From positions 154,034-218,033 of the forward strand of contig NZ_JAAITA010000004.1 of NCBI RefSeq assembly GCF_013304445.1: a stretch of 64,000 nucleotides of DNA, given 5' to 3'. The notes under the pieces were generated by a model that saw nothing but the letters and a program-made list of their open reading frames with translations, did no database searches and was not told the DNA's origin. The DNA comes from Blautia hansenii. GTDB taxonomy: Bacteria > Bacillota > Clostridia > Lachnospirales > Lachnospiraceae. The translations under genes were made by a program, and so were the position numbers. Shown one piece after another: positions 10,567-19,026 of this stretch (within the stretch, counting starts at the first letter, position 1; each line of letters opens with the position of its first letter).

Positions 10567-11220
10567 TTATTCCTCCTGCTGTTTCTTAATGCTCAGAGTT
10601 ACCCCATCTCCCAGGGGAAGAATCGATGTTTCCAGCAACTCATGATGTTTCAAAACATAGAGATATTCTCTCATTCTCTTGTAAATTGTCCGGTTGCGCC
10701 GCTCTACCGCAAAATGGGATTCTACAATATCTCCATCCTGCAGTACATTGTCGGAAAGAAGAATTCCTCCATCTTCTAACAGGCGCAGCACCTCCGGCAA
10801 AAAGTTGATATACTGTCCCTTGGCTGCATCCATAAAGATAAAATCAAAACTTCCGGTAAGCGTCTTCAAAATCTCCTGAGCATCCCCCTCAAGAAGTGTA
10901 ATCTGTTCCTCCTTACCGGCTTTTCGGAAATTCTCTTTTGCAATGGGAATCCGCTTTTCATAATTCTCTATGGTGACAATTTCGCAGTCCGCCGGATTAT
11001 ATGTGCTCATAAGAAGGGTGGAAAACCCCACTGCGGTCCCCACCTCTAAAATACGTTTCGGTGCTTTTATCTGCAGAAGCACCTTCAAAAAACTCTGCAT
11101 TTCTCTTCGGATAATGGGCACACGATTTTTCAGTGCCTCCTGTTCCAGATGATTTAAGAAAGGAGTATTCCCCTTATCCAGGGAATTCATGTAGGTAACC
11201 ATTCTCTCATCTACAATCAC
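10567..11220 (-). CDS. O-methyltransferase, TrmR-like (tRNA 5-hydroxyuridine)
   Basis: A 217-residue class I SAM-dependent O-methyltransferase (methyltransferase_3 family). The SAM motif I reads ILEVGTAVGFSTLLM near residue 60, followed by VTIENYEKRI, the metal/SAM-associated DFIFMDAAKGQY and LLSDNVLQDG. In B. subtilis the gene in this position (yrrM) encodes TrmR, which methylates ho5U34 to mo5U34 in tRNA. Its placement directly in front of the U32 gene supports the same role. It overlaps the preceding mltG-like gene by 4 bases (ATGA type). Confidence 0.88.
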   Translation of the reverse strand: MIVDERMVTYMNSLDKGNTPFLNHLEQEALKNRVPIIRREMQSFLKVLLQIKAPKRILEVGTAVGFSTLLMSTYNPADCEIVTIENYEKRIPIAKENFRKAGKEEQITLLEGDAQEILKTLTGSFDFIFMDAAKGQYINFLPEVLRLLEDGGILLSDNVLQDGDIVESHFAVERRNRTIYKRMREYLYVLKHHELLETSILPLGDGVTLSIKKQQEE

Positions 11221-11705
11221 TGCTCTGCTCCTCCCTCATCAGAGGCATTTTCCGATTCGCTTTCGATATCAGAGCTGCCTTCCTTCGCCGCCCCGCTTGC
11301 GTCTGTCTGGTCCGGCTGTCCCTCTGTGTTTTCTCTGGCCAGAATGGCCATCATCTCATCCGGGGTCATACTGGTGTTGAGGATATATGTGCCTGCCTGC
11401 AGCTTGCCCTTATAACTGGAAAGTTTTTCCTGTACCACAAAAATCTTTGCGTCTTTAATCAATCCCTTTTTTTTCAGGATTTTTCCAATCTGGTATACCG
11501 AATCATCTTTTTTCAGAACCACGGTAATATCCCGCCCGTTCTCTTTGGTTGCCACTGCTTCCTGATTAAAAATCTCGTATCCGAAATCATAAGCAGACTT
11601 GCCTATATAAATAACCGCAATAGCCACACACAGATAGACACCCAAACGGAAAAAACCGCCTGCTATAATGGATGATTTTTTCTGTTTTCTGATTTGTTTT
11701 CCCAT
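11217..11705 (-). CDS. MltG-like protein lacking the catalytic domain
   Basis: A 162-residue membrane-anchored protein. After a basic N-terminus (MGKQIRKQKKSS) one transmembrane helix (about 17-37) leads to an extracellular LysM-like module of the YceG/MltG N-terminal type (KKDDSVYQIGKILKKKGLI, then AGTYILNTSMTPDEMMAIL). The protein then ends in an acidic, Ser/Glu-rich tail. Full MltG endolytic transglycosylases are over 330 residues and continue into a catalytic domain with an essential glutamate, which is absent here. Its position upstream of trmR matches yrrL (mltG) in Bacillus, so it is probably a reduced orthologue acting as a wall-associated binding protein. There is no frameshift remnant of the missing domain. 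Confidence 0.8.
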   Translation of the reverse strand: MGKQIRKQKKSSIIAGGFFRLGVYLCVAIAVIYIGKSAYDFGYEIFNQEAVATKENGRDITVVLKKDDSVYQIGKILKKKGLIKDAKIFVVQEKLSSYKGKLQAGTYILNTSMTPDEMMAILARENTEGQPDQTDASGAAKEGSSDIESESENASDEGGAEQ

Positions 11706-11720
11706 ACTGTTCTCCTTACT

Positions 11721-12062
11721 CTATGACAAATCAGGCACGTCCAGATGAATGCCCTGATGAATAGCGGTTCCGATATCCTGCAGCTGTCTGCACAAGGCCA
11801 GTTCTGCATCCAGAAAACGGTTTACTTCCGGTATCCCGGACAATGCATCCATTTTTTCGTCCAGGTCATCCATCTCCTCGTACAGCTTTGTTTCTTCGCT
11901 TGCATTCTGCACCCGGTAATTCAGGCGGCGAATTTCATCTACCTGCTCCTTTAATCCCGGAATCTTGAAAACCGCATCCAGTGCAGCACAATACTCCTTG
12001 TATGTGCTGCCATTTCGGATTGCGGAAACCAGCATTTCTGTACAGGTTTCAACAAAACTCAT
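11721..12062 (-). CDS. YlbF/YmcA-like helical protein
   Basis: A 113-residue helical protein of the YlbF/YmcA (Com_YlbF) family. In B. subtilis, YlbF, YmcA and YaaT form the Y-complex, which acts with RNase Y in mRNA maturation. Heptad-like helices with the family pattern (ALDAVFKIPGLKEQVDEIRRLN, then IPEVNRFLDAELALCRQL) are visible. I chose the ATG at 12062 with GGAGG 8 bases upstream; it lies 2 bases after the RNase J stop, indicating translational coupling. Pairing with RNase J fits an RNA-decay role, which remains inference. Confidence 0.82.
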   Translation of the reverse strand: MSFVETCTEMLVSAIRNGSTYKEYCAALDAVFKIPGLKEQVDEIRRLNYRVQNASEETKLYEEMDDLDEKMDALSGIPEVNRFLDAELALCRQLQDIGTAIHQGIHLDVPDLS

Positions 12063-12064
12063 GT

Positions 12065-13732
12065 CTAAGCCTCCATGATGATTGGCAGAATCATCGGATT
12101 TCTCTTTGTGCGCTTCCACAAGAAATCTCCCAGAGAATCCTTAATAATGTTCTTGATTTTTCCCCAATCTGTAATGTGTTTATCCAGGCAGATGTCAATG
12201 GCATCCTCCACTACAATCCTTGCCTCATCCATTAAGTCTTCCGACTCTCTTACATAGACGAAGCCTCTGGAAACAATATCCGGTCCTGCCAGCAGTCTGC
12301 TGCTGTGTTTTTCCAGTGTCAGTACCACAATCATAATGCCGTCTTCTGCCAGGTGCTGGCGGTCTCTTAAAACGATATTTCCCACATCGCCTACACCCAG
12401 TCCGTCTACTAAAATAGCGCCTGTGCGAACCTTTTCTTTCACCTTTGCCGGTTCTTCTTCATTGAGTTCCAGCACATCCCCGGAAGAAAGAATAAAAATA
12501 TTTTCTTTCGGAATACCCAGGTCTCTGGCAAGCCCGGCCTGCGCCTTCAAATGGCGGTATTCACCATGAACCGGTATGGAATATTTGGGTTTCACCAGGG
12601 AATAAATCAGTTTGATTTCTTCCTGGCATGCATGTCCGGATACATGGGCATCCTGGAAAATCACGTCTGCACCTTTGCGGCTTAACTCGTTAATCACCTT
12701 TGACACAGCCTTCTCATTTCCCGGAATGGGATTAGAGCTGAAAATAATGGTGTCGTTGGGCTTAATGGTTACTTTTTTATGAATGTTTGCCGCCATACGG
12801 GACAGGGCTGCCATGGATTCCCCCTGACTTCCTGTGGTAATCAGCACCACCTTGTCGTCCGGATAATTTTTAATCTGGTCAATGTCCACCAGCGTCTTAT
12901 CCGGTATCTGCAGATAGCCCAGTTCTGCTGCTGTACCGATGACATTTACCATGCTTCGGCCTTCCACAGCCACCTTTCTGCCGTATTTATAGGCAGAATT
13001 GATAATCTGCTGTACTCTGTCCACATTAGAAGCAAACGTCGCAATGATAATACGGGTATTTCTATGTTCTGCAAAAATATTGTCGAAGGTCTTTCCCACG
13101 GTTCTTTCCGACATGGTAAAGCCTTTTCTCTCTGCATTGGTACTGTCACACATCAGCGCCAGCACACCTTTTTTCCCTATCTCTGCAAAACGCTGTAAAT
13201 CAATGGCATCACCAAACACAGGTGTATAGTCCACTTTAAAGTCTCCTGTGTGAATCACGATTCCCGCCGGTGAGTAAATAGCCAGGGCTGACGCGTCCTG
13301 AATACTGTGGTTGGTCTTTATAAATTCAATACGGAAGCAGCCCAGGTTAATAGACTGTCCGTGTTTAATTACTTTTCTCTTTGTGCTTCTTAAAAGATTG
13401 TGTTCTTTTAATTTATTGTCAATCAGTCCTATGGTGAGTTTAGTCGCATAAATCGGTACATTTACTTCCCTCAGCACATATGGCAGAGCCCCGATATGAT
13501 CCTCGTGTCCATGGGTAATGACAAAACCTTTGACTTTGTCAATATTGTCCTTTAAATAAGTTACATCCGGGATTACCAAATCAATCCCCAGCATATCGTC
13601 CTCCGGGAAAGAAAGACCGCAATCCACTACGACAATACTGTCTTCGTATTCAAAGGCTGTGATGTTCATTCCAATCTGTTCCAGTCCGCCCAATGGAATG
13701 ATTCTCAATTTTCCGTTATTATTTTTTTTCAA
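12065..13732 (-). CDS. rnj: Ribonuclease J
   Basis: A 555-residue metallo-beta-lactamase/beta-CASP nuclease with 5'-3' exo- and endonuclease activity on mRNA and rRNA. The metal-binding HGHEDHIG motif (near residue 75), the HTGDFKVDYTP segment, the beta-CASP DSTNAERKGFT region and the VHGEYRHLKAQ motif are intact, and length is normal. The start is TTG at 13732, supported by GGAGG upstream. It is followed within 2 bases by the YlbF-like gene. Confidence 0.95.
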   Translation of the reverse strand: MKKNNNGKLRIIPLGGLEQIGMNITAFEYEDSIVVVDCGLSFPEDDMLGIDLVIPDVTYLKDNIDKVKGFVITHGHEDHIGALPYVLREVNVPIYATKLTIGLIDNKLKEHNLLRSTKRKVIKHGQSINLGCFRIEFIKTNHSIQDASALAIYSPAGIVIHTGDFKVDYTPVFGDAIDLQRFAEIGKKGVLALMCDSTNAERKGFTMSERTVGKTFDNIFAEHRNTRIIIATFASNVDRVQQIINSAYKYGRKVAVEGRSMVNVIGTAAELGYLQIPDKTLVDIDQIKNYPDDKVVLITTGSQGESMAALSRMAANIHKKVTIKPNDTIIFSSNPIPGNEKAVSKVINELSRKGADVIFQDAHVSGHACQEEIKLIYSLVKPKYSIPVHGEYRHLKAQAGLARDLGIPKENIFILSSGDVLELNEEEPAKVKEKVRTGAILVDGLGVGDVGNIVLRDRQHLAEDGIMIVVLTLEKHSSRLLAGPDIVSRGFVYVRESEDLMDEARIVVEDAIDICLDKHITDWGKIKNIIKDSLGDFLWKRTKRNPMILPIIMEA

Positions 13733-13759
13733 TGTTATTCCTCCAATTATTGTCCGTTC

Positions 13760-14026
13760 CTATTCAAAATCAATGTCATCTAACATAGCAGCAAAGACCT
13801 TATAAACTGCTTCATATTCCGTATCGTCTTCTACGAATACATAGCAGCCTTCTTCGTCGCCATCCTCAGAAATGTCTTTTAAAATGTACGCCGCACTTCC
13901 GTTTTCTTCGTCGTTTTCTTCAGGGTCAATAACCAGCAGGTAATTCACGCCCCCTACTCTTGTCTGCTCCAGAATCCCAAATTCCAGTTCTGTTCCATCT
14001 TCTCCGTCAAAAATTACTGTTTCCAT
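13760..14026 (-). CDS. DUF1292 protein (YrzB-like)
   Basis: An 88-residue, very acidic protein of the DUF1292 family, function unknown. It shows the family pattern of short beta strands (TVIFDGEDGTELEFGILEQT, YLLVID, YVFVEDD) separated by acidic loops, ending in a short helix. It stands between ruvX and rnj, as yrzB follows yrrK (ruvX) in B. subtilis, where the three-gene order ireB-ruvX-DUF1292 is conserved. Confidence 0.88.
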   Translation of the reverse strand: METVIFDGEDGTELEFGILEQTRVGGVNYLLVIDPEENDEENGSAAYILKDISEDGDEEGCYVFVEDDTEYEAVYKVFAAMLDDIDFE

Positions 14027-14124
14027 TTTTTTCGTCCTTTCTCTTTTTATTTTTTAGGCATACACAGAACCCGGAAACACGTTCGTTTCTGCCCGAACCT
14101 GCCGCTTATGGTTCAGGCTTGCAA

Positions 14125-14559
14125 TCAAACGGTATCCGGGTTTGCTTTTGCATCTAAATAGCCCTGCAGAATAAATACAGCCGCTATCATATCTACATAT
14201 TTACCTCTGTTTTCTCTTCGCACACCGGTTTCCATCAGCGTACGGTTGGCTTCCACTGTCGTAAGCCTTTCATCCCACATAACAACGGGCAGTCCCAATC
14301 TTCGTTCCAACGTTTCTTTTAGCTGCAGTGATTTTTCCGCCCGTTCTCCGATAGTATTGTTCATATTCTTTGGAAATCCCAGAACAATTTCTTCCACTTC
14401 GTATTCTTTCACCAGTTCTTCCACTCTGCGCAGAGATTTCCGCAGCTTGTTTTCCTCTTCTCTTCTGATGATTTCCACGCCCTGGGCTGTCAGTCCCAAG
14501 GGGTCACTGACTGCCACCCCTATGGTCTTTGAGCCATAATCCAGTCCCATAATCCTCAT
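14125..14559 (-). CDS. ruvX: Putative Holliday junction resolvase / 16S pre-rRNA nuclease RuvX (YqgF)
   Basis: A 144-residue RNase H-fold protein of the YqgF/RuvX family, linked to Holliday junction cleavage and to 5' maturation of 16S rRNA. The first catalytic aspartate is in [16 protein letters not shown]. The second acidic set lies in [10 protein letters not shown] and the third in [16 protein letters not shown]. Length and motif order are normal. It starts 3 bases after the ireB stop. Confidence 0.93.
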   Translation of the reverse strand: MRIMGLDYGSKTIGVAVSDPLGLTAQGVEIIRREEENKLRKSLRRVEELVKEYEVEEIVLGFPKNMNNTIGERAEKSLQLKETLERRLGLPVVMWDERLTTVEANRTLMETGVRRENRGKYVDMIAAVFILQGYLDAKANPDTV

Positions 14560-14562
14560 AGC

Positions 14563-14832
14563 TTAACCGCGCTTCCAGGATTCGTTTTTAATGTATTCCT
14601 TCAGAAGTTCTTCTACCAGCTCGTCCCGTTCTACTTTCATAATTGTACTTCTGGCACCCTTGTAGCTGGTAATGTAAGTCGGGTCTCCTGACATGATATA
14701 GCCCACAATCTGGTTCACCGGATTGTATCCCTTTTCCGCCATCGCATTGTAAACCAAATCCAGGACTTCCTTCACGCGCACTTCCGGAGCTGTTTTTACA
14801 TTAAAATATTGTGTATTTTCTAAATTTGCCAT
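14563..14832 (-). CDS. ireB: IreB family regulatory phosphoprotein (UPF0297)
   Basis: An 89-residue protein of the IreB family. In Enterococcus, IreB is phosphorylated by the PASTA kinase IreK at N-terminal threonines and modulates cephalosporin tolerance. The signature is clear: NLENTQYFNV at the N-terminus, VYNAMAEKGYNPVNQIVGYIMSGDPTYITS in the middle. I chose the ATG at 14832, which gives the standard family length; the in-frame ATG at 14856 adds eight atypical residues. First gene of the ireB-ruvX-DUF1292 set. Confidence 0.93.
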   Translation of the reverse strand: MANLENTQYFNVKTAPEVRVKEVLDLVYNAMAEKGYNPVNQIVGYIMSGDPTYITSYKGARSTIMKVERDELVEELLKEYIKNESWKRG

Positions 14833-14911
14833 ACGATTCACGCCCTTATCTCTCATTCTACTACTGCAACTATGATACTATTTTAATATATCTTGTTTGG
14901 AAATTCAACTA

Positions 14912-16216
14912 TTATATTGTGCAAATAAAAATCCCATCTTCGACAGAATCCACAACTTTCCCCGTACGAATACAGTTTTCCAGGTTTTTTTCTGTCTTTA
15001 CAGCAGCTCTCAGATATTCTTTTGTATGCCCTGTCCAGTAAGTTTCTCCCTTGATTTCCATGGTTTCTTCAAAGAGAATTTCCACTTCCTGTCCCACAAA
15101 ATGACTCATATATTTTTCCATATGTTCTTTTCCAAGCTGAATCAGCACATGGCTTCTCTCTGTCTTTACCTGCTCCAGCACCTGGTTTTCCATACCGTCT
15201 GCCCGTGTCCCCTGTCTCCTGGAATATTTAAAAATATGGGTTTCATAAAAGTCCGCCTGCTCAATCATAGCTTTGGATTCAGCAAATTCCTCTTCTGTCT
15301 CTCCCGGAAATCCTACAATGACATCCGTAGTCAGCGCAGGATTTTCAAAATGCTTCCGCAGGATTTCGCAGCCCTTTAAATATTCCTCTGCTGTGTAACG
15401 ACGGTTCATGCGTTTCAAGGTCTCATTGCAGCCGCTTTGTAGAGACAGATGAAAATGAGGGCAAATTTTAGGCATACTGCCCAGTGCTGCTGCAAATTCT
15501 TCGGTTACAATTCTGGGTTCTAAGGAACCCAGACGGATTCTTTTCACTCCCGGCACTGCATGTACGGCCTGAATCAGAGACAGCAGCGTTTCCCCACAGT
15601 CCACGCCGTAAGAACTCAGATGAATACCGGTCAGTACAAACTCCTGATAGCCGTTTTTTGTCAGACGTTCCACCTCTGTCAGTACGTCTTCCTTTTTCCG
15701 GCTGCGTACCCTTCCTCTCACATAAGGAATGATACAGTAACTGCAGAACTGGTTGCAGCCGTCCTGCACTTTCAGATATGCTCTGGTGTGCTCTCCTGCT
15801 CTGGACAACTGCAAGTCCTCATACTCTACAGGAGTCTCCAGATTCACCACTTCCCGTTCCTGTCCCTGGTTCTTTTTATAATTTTCCAGTATAAAGAGCA
15901 AATCCTGCTTCCGGTTATTTCCCAGCACAATGTCAATGGCATCATCGATTTTATCCATATCTTTCTGTGCCTGCACATAACACCCCGCCGCAATGACAAT
16001 GGCATCGGGATTCATCTTTCTGGCTTTGTGCAGCATCTGTCTTGACTTTCTGTCAGCAATATTGGTAACCGTACAGGTATTGATAATATAAACGTCTGCT
16101 CCCGGCTCAAAGGGAACAATTTCATATCCTGCTGTTTCCAGCATCTGCTGCATAGCCTCCAGTTCATAAGCGTTGACCTTGCAGCCCAGATTATGCAATG
16201 CGACTCTTTTTTTCAT
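14912..16216 (-). CDS. mtaB: tRNA (N6-threonylcarbamoyladenosine37) methylthiotransferase MtaB
   Basis: A 434-residue radical SAM methylthiotransferase that converts t6A37 to ms2t6A37 in tRNA decoding ANN codons. The UPF0004 N-terminal domain provides three cysteines for an auxiliary 4Fe-4S cluster (NLGCKVN, INTCTVTN, AAGCYVQ). The radical SAM core has CNQFCSYC near residue 155, and the C-terminal TRAM domain is present (VEILFEE...YWTGHT). The LGCKVNAYE start is typical of MtaB rather than MiaB or RimO. An AGGTGG site precedes the ATG. Confidence 0.95.
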   Translation of the reverse strand: MKKRVALHNLGCKVNAYELEAMQQMLETAGYEIVPFEPGADVYIINTCTVTNIADRKSRQMLHKARKMNPDAIVIAAGCYVQAQKDMDKIDDAIDIVLGNNRKQDLLFILENYKKNQGQEREVVNLETPVEYEDLQLSRAGEHTRAYLKVQDGCNQFCSYCIIPYVRGRVRSRKKEDVLTEVERLTKNGYQEFVLTGIHLSSYGVDCGETLLSLIQAVHAVPGVKRIRLGSLEPRIVTEEFAAALGSMPKICPHFHLSLQSGCNETLKRMNRRYTAEEYLKGCEILRKHFENPALTTDVIVGFPGETEEEFAESKAMIEQADFYETHIFKYSRRQGTRADGMENQVLEQVKTERSHVLIQLGKEHMEKYMSHFVGQEVEILFEETMEIKGETYWTGHTKEYLRAAVKTEKNLENCIRTGKVVDSVEDGIFICTI

Positions 16217-16300
16217 AATTCCACCTTTCCTGTTTTTTAGACCTAGCGTTTTGACGAATTGTTTTCATTTTCTTTGTATTTTATTTCTCCCTTTTTTATA

Positions 16301-16329
16301 TTGACTTTTCCTGCCAATAACGGTAACAT
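16301..16329 (+). promoter_or_regulatory. Sigma-A type promoter of the HPr-like gene
   Basis: TTGACT (16301-16306), 17 bases, TAACAT (16324-16329). The start codon is at 16383 and is preceded by GGGAGG, leaving a leader of roughly 45 bases. Confidence 0.65.
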
Positions 16330-16382
16330 TATCCTTGTAAAATGCAATTAAAAAATCTGATGTAAGGGAGGATTTTATTCCA

Positions 16383-16616
16383 ATGAAAACAGTTAAAATT
16401 TCACTCAATTCCATTGACAAGGTTAAATCCTTTGTAAATGAAATCACAAAATTTGATTATGATTTTGATTTAGTATCCGGCAGATATGTCATCGACGCTA
16501 AATCCATCATGGGTATTTTTTCTTTAGATTTATCTAAGGCTATCGATTTAAACATTCATGCAACAGACGCTGCTTTAGATGAAATCCTGGAAGTATTAAA
16601 ACCATACTTAATCTAA
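16383..16616 (+). CDS. HPr-like protein lacking the phosphorylatable histidine
   Basis: A 77-residue protein with the HPr fold pattern. The regulatory-serine region is retained (Ser41 in AKSIMGIFSLDLSKA), including the glycine and hydrophobic residues of the HPr kinase site. In contrast, the PTS histidine segment (normally GLHARP) is replaced by the stretch around residues 10-18 (SIDKVKSFV), with no histidine. It therefore cannot carry phosphate between enzyme I and EII. It recalls Crh of Bacillus, which replaced His15 by Gln and acts only through the serine with CcpA. A Crh-like regulatory role is inference. It has its own promoter and terminator. Confidence 0.85.
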   Translation: MKTVKISLNSIDKVKSFVNEITKFDYDFDLVSGRYVIDAKSIMGIFSLDLSKAIDLNIHATDAALDEILEVLKPYLI

Positions 16617-16640
16617 TTTAAGTGCGTATTCATATTTTTT

Positions 16641-16672
16641 AAAAGACTGCTACTTTTGCAGCAGTCTTTTTT
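16641..16672 (+). terminator. Bidirectional terminator between HPr-like gene and thiI
   Basis: A 10-bp stem (AAAAGACTGC 16641-16650 with GCAGTCTTTT 16661-16670) has T-rich flanks on both strands. It lies between convergent genes and almost touches the thiI stop codon at 16674, so it probably ends both transcripts. Confidence 0.88.
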
Positions 16673-16673
16673 C

Positions 16674-17852
16674 TTATTCGCAGATAATGGTTTCTGCAGT
16701 TTCCACAGCCTCTTTCATCATCTCGTCGATTTTTTCCTGTAACTTTTCTTCAGAACGTTTAATTACCTGAAGATTCGGCTTTGTCACCGGATGTTTCGCC
16801 ACAAAGATGGTACAGCAGTCTTCGTAAGGCAAAATAGAAGTCTCATAAGTATTGATTTTCAGCGCTACGTCTACGATTTCCTGCTTGTCAAATCCGATAA
16901 CCGGACGGAATACCGGCATGGTACACACTTCATTTGTTGCTGCCAGGCTGTGAATCGTCTGACTGGCCACCTGCCCAATACTTTCCCCTGTAATCAGCCC
17001 CAGACAACCGTCTTTCTTTGCAAACTCTTCGGCAATTTTCATCATGTAGCGGCGCATGATAATGGTCAGTTCCTCATGAGGACATTTATCGTAAATATAC
17101 AGCTGTATGTCTGTAAAATTCACCACATGCAGGCGGATAGGACCGCTGTATCTGGCTACCAGTTTTGCTAAATCCACAACTTTCTGTTTGGCCCTCTCAC
17201 TGGTGTACGGCGGCGCATGGAAGTATACCGCGTCGATTTTCACACCTCTTTTAGCAATCATATAGCCTGCCACAGGACTGTCAATACCGCCGGAAAGCAG
17301 CAGCATAGCGCTTCCGTTAGTTCCCAGAGGCATACCGCCCGGTCCCGGAATGTTTTCAGAATAGAGATAGATTTTGCTTCGGATTTCCACATTGACAAAC
17401 ACGTCCGGTTTGTGTACATCCACTTTCATATTCGGGCAGGCGTCTAAAATTATGCCGCCAAGAGCGCTGCTGACTTCCATGGACTGCATGGGGTAGGTTT
17501 TCTTATTTCTTCTGGTATTTACCTTAAAGGTCAGTTCTTGATCTCCGTACAGTTTTTTCACATAAGCAGCGACTTCTTCGGACAATTTCTCAAAGCCTTC
17601 GTCTTCCAGTACAACAGCAGGACAAATGCTGAAAATACCAAATACCCTTTTTAAAGCTTCTATGGTTTCTTCATAGTCAAATGCACTTTCCGCATAGACG
17701 AAAATACGTCCCATTTCTTTTACAATACGGAATTTGCCTTCTACGTCTTTCAACTGATACTTTATCTGCTCTACCAGAGCGTCCTCAAAAATATAACGGT
17801 TTTTGCCCTTAATGGCAATCTCTGCATATTTAATCAAAAATGCTTTATACAT
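16674..17852 (-). CDS. thiI: tRNA 4-thiouridine sulfurtransferase ThiI
   Basis: A 392-residue ThiI that adenylates U8 of tRNA and inserts sulfur to make s4U, and can also feed thiazole synthesis. It has an N-terminal ferredoxin-like and THUMP domain (to about residue 165) and a PP-loop ATP pyrophosphatase domain with LLLSGGIDSPVAGYM near residue 185. There is no C-terminal rhodanese domain, as is usual in Firmicutes, so sulfur must come directly from a desulfurase. That partner is the gene immediately upstream. The family cysteine of the active region is in EDCCTIF near the C-terminus. Confidence 0.95.
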   Translation of the reverse strand: MYKAFLIKYAEIAIKGKNRYIFEDALVEQIKYQLKDVEGKFRIVKEMGRIFVYAESAFDYEETIEALKRVFGIFSICPAVVLEDEGFEKLSEEVAAYVKKLYGDQELTFKVNTRRNKKTYPMQSMEVSSALGGIILDACPNMKVDVHKPDVFVNVEIRSKIYLYSENIPGPGGMPLGTNGSAMLLLSGGIDSPVAGYMIAKRGVKIDAVYFHAPPYTSERAKQKVVDLAKLVARYSGPIRLHVVNFTDIQLYIYDKCPHEELTIIMRRYMMKIAEEFAKKDGCLGLITGESIGQVASQTIHSLAATNEVCTMPVFRPVIGFDKQEIVDVALKINTYETSILPYEDCCTIFVAKHPVTKPNLQVIKRSEEKLQEKIDEMMKEAVETAETIICE

Positions 17853-17869
17853 AATCTTTTTCCTCTCTG

Positions 17870-19024
17870 TTATCTTCTGGCATATCTGCGCAGCATGGGA
17901 AGCACTTCTCTTAATACTTCCAGGGTATAAGCCAGTTCTTCTCTTGTGGTAAACTCACACAGACTGAAGCGAATGGCGGATTCCTTTCTCTCTGGCGACA
18001 GGCGCAAAGCCCCTAAAGAGGCACTTCCTGCCCGCTTGTGACTGGAGCAGGCGCTTCCCGCAGAAACATAAATCTGCCGGTCTTCCAGGGTATGGAGAAG
18101 CACCTCGCTCCGCACACCTAAAAAGCTGACATTTAAAATATGGGGCGCTCCCTTCTCCGGTTCCGGTCCGTTAATTTCTACTTGTTCCATTTTCTCCAGC
18201 TCTGCCGCAAGATATGTTTTCAGTTCTCTCATACGGGCGGTATCTGCTTCCAGATTCTCATAGATTTTCTTTGCCGCCACGCCAAGCCCTGCGATTCCCG
18301 GCACATTGTCGGTTCCGGAACGCATGCCTTTTTGCTGACCTCCGCCTAAAAGCAAAGGCTGGATTTTCGCCTTTTCATTTATATATAAAAAGCCGGCCCC
18401 CTTTGGCCCGTGAATCTTGTGTCCGCTGACAGCCAGCAAATCAATCCCCATTTTTTTCGGGTAAATTCTGTATTTTCCATATCCCTGCACTGCGTCTACA
18501 TGATAAAGTGTTTTGGGATTTTTCTCATGAATGATTCTGCCGATTTCTTCCGCCGGTACTACGGCTCCCATTTCGTTGTTCACATACATGGTGGAAACCA
18601 GAATGGTGTCTTCCCGAATAGTCTCTGCCAGACGCTCAAGAAGCAGGTTTCCCTTCTCATCTACGGGAATCTCCGTAATCTCATAGCCCTGCTTTTCCAG
18701 CCAGGCCAAAGGCGCAGAAACCGCCGCATGTTCAAAGGGAGTGGTAATGATATGTTTTCCCTGCCTGCTGTTTGCCAAAGCGGTTCCTATGACTGCCCAG
18801 TTATCGGATTCCGTTCCTCCGGAAGTAAAGAAAATTTCTTTTTCCTGCACTTTTAATGTTTTTGCAATTTCTTTTGCAGCCTGTTTTACATAATTCTCTG
18901 CCTCCACACCTTTTAAGTGCATAGCAGAAGGATTTCCATAATCCTCCAGCATGGTCTTTACCACAATGTCTTTTACTTCTTCATAACATCTGGTGGTTGC
19001 CGAATTATCCAGATATGCTTCCAT
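17870..19024 (-). CDS. Cysteine desulfurase (NifS/IscS family), ThiI partner
   Basis: A 384-residue PLP-dependent class V aminotransferase-fold enzyme that transfers cysteine sulfur to ThiI. The PLP lysine lies in AVSGHKIHGPKG. The mobile active-site cysteine lies in VSAGSACSSHK near residue 325, and the N-terminal YLDNSATTR is typical. No scaffold protein IscU/SufU is adjacent; the 17-base spacing to thiI points to a dedicated NifZ/YrvO-like desulfurase for tRNA thiolation. Confidence 0.93.
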   Translation of the reverse strand: MEAYLDNSATTRCYEEVKDIVVKTMLEDYGNPSAMHLKGVEAENYVKQAAKEIAKTLKVQEKEIFFTSGGTESDNWAVIGTALANSRQGKHIITTPFEHAAVSAPLAWLEKQGYEITEIPVDEKGNLLLERLAETIREDTILVSTMYVNNEMGAVVPAEEIGRIIHEKNPKTLYHVDAVQGYGKYRIYPKKMGIDLLAVSGHKIHGPKGAGFLYINEKAKIQPLLLGGGQQKGMRSGTDNVPGIAGLGVAAKKIYENLEADTARMRELKTYLAAELEKMEQVEINGPEPEKGAPHILNVSFLGVRSEVLLHTLEDRQIYVSAGSACSSHKRAGSASLGALRLSPERKESAIRFSLCEFTTREELAYTLEVLREVLPMLRRYARR

Positions 19025-19026
19025 TT

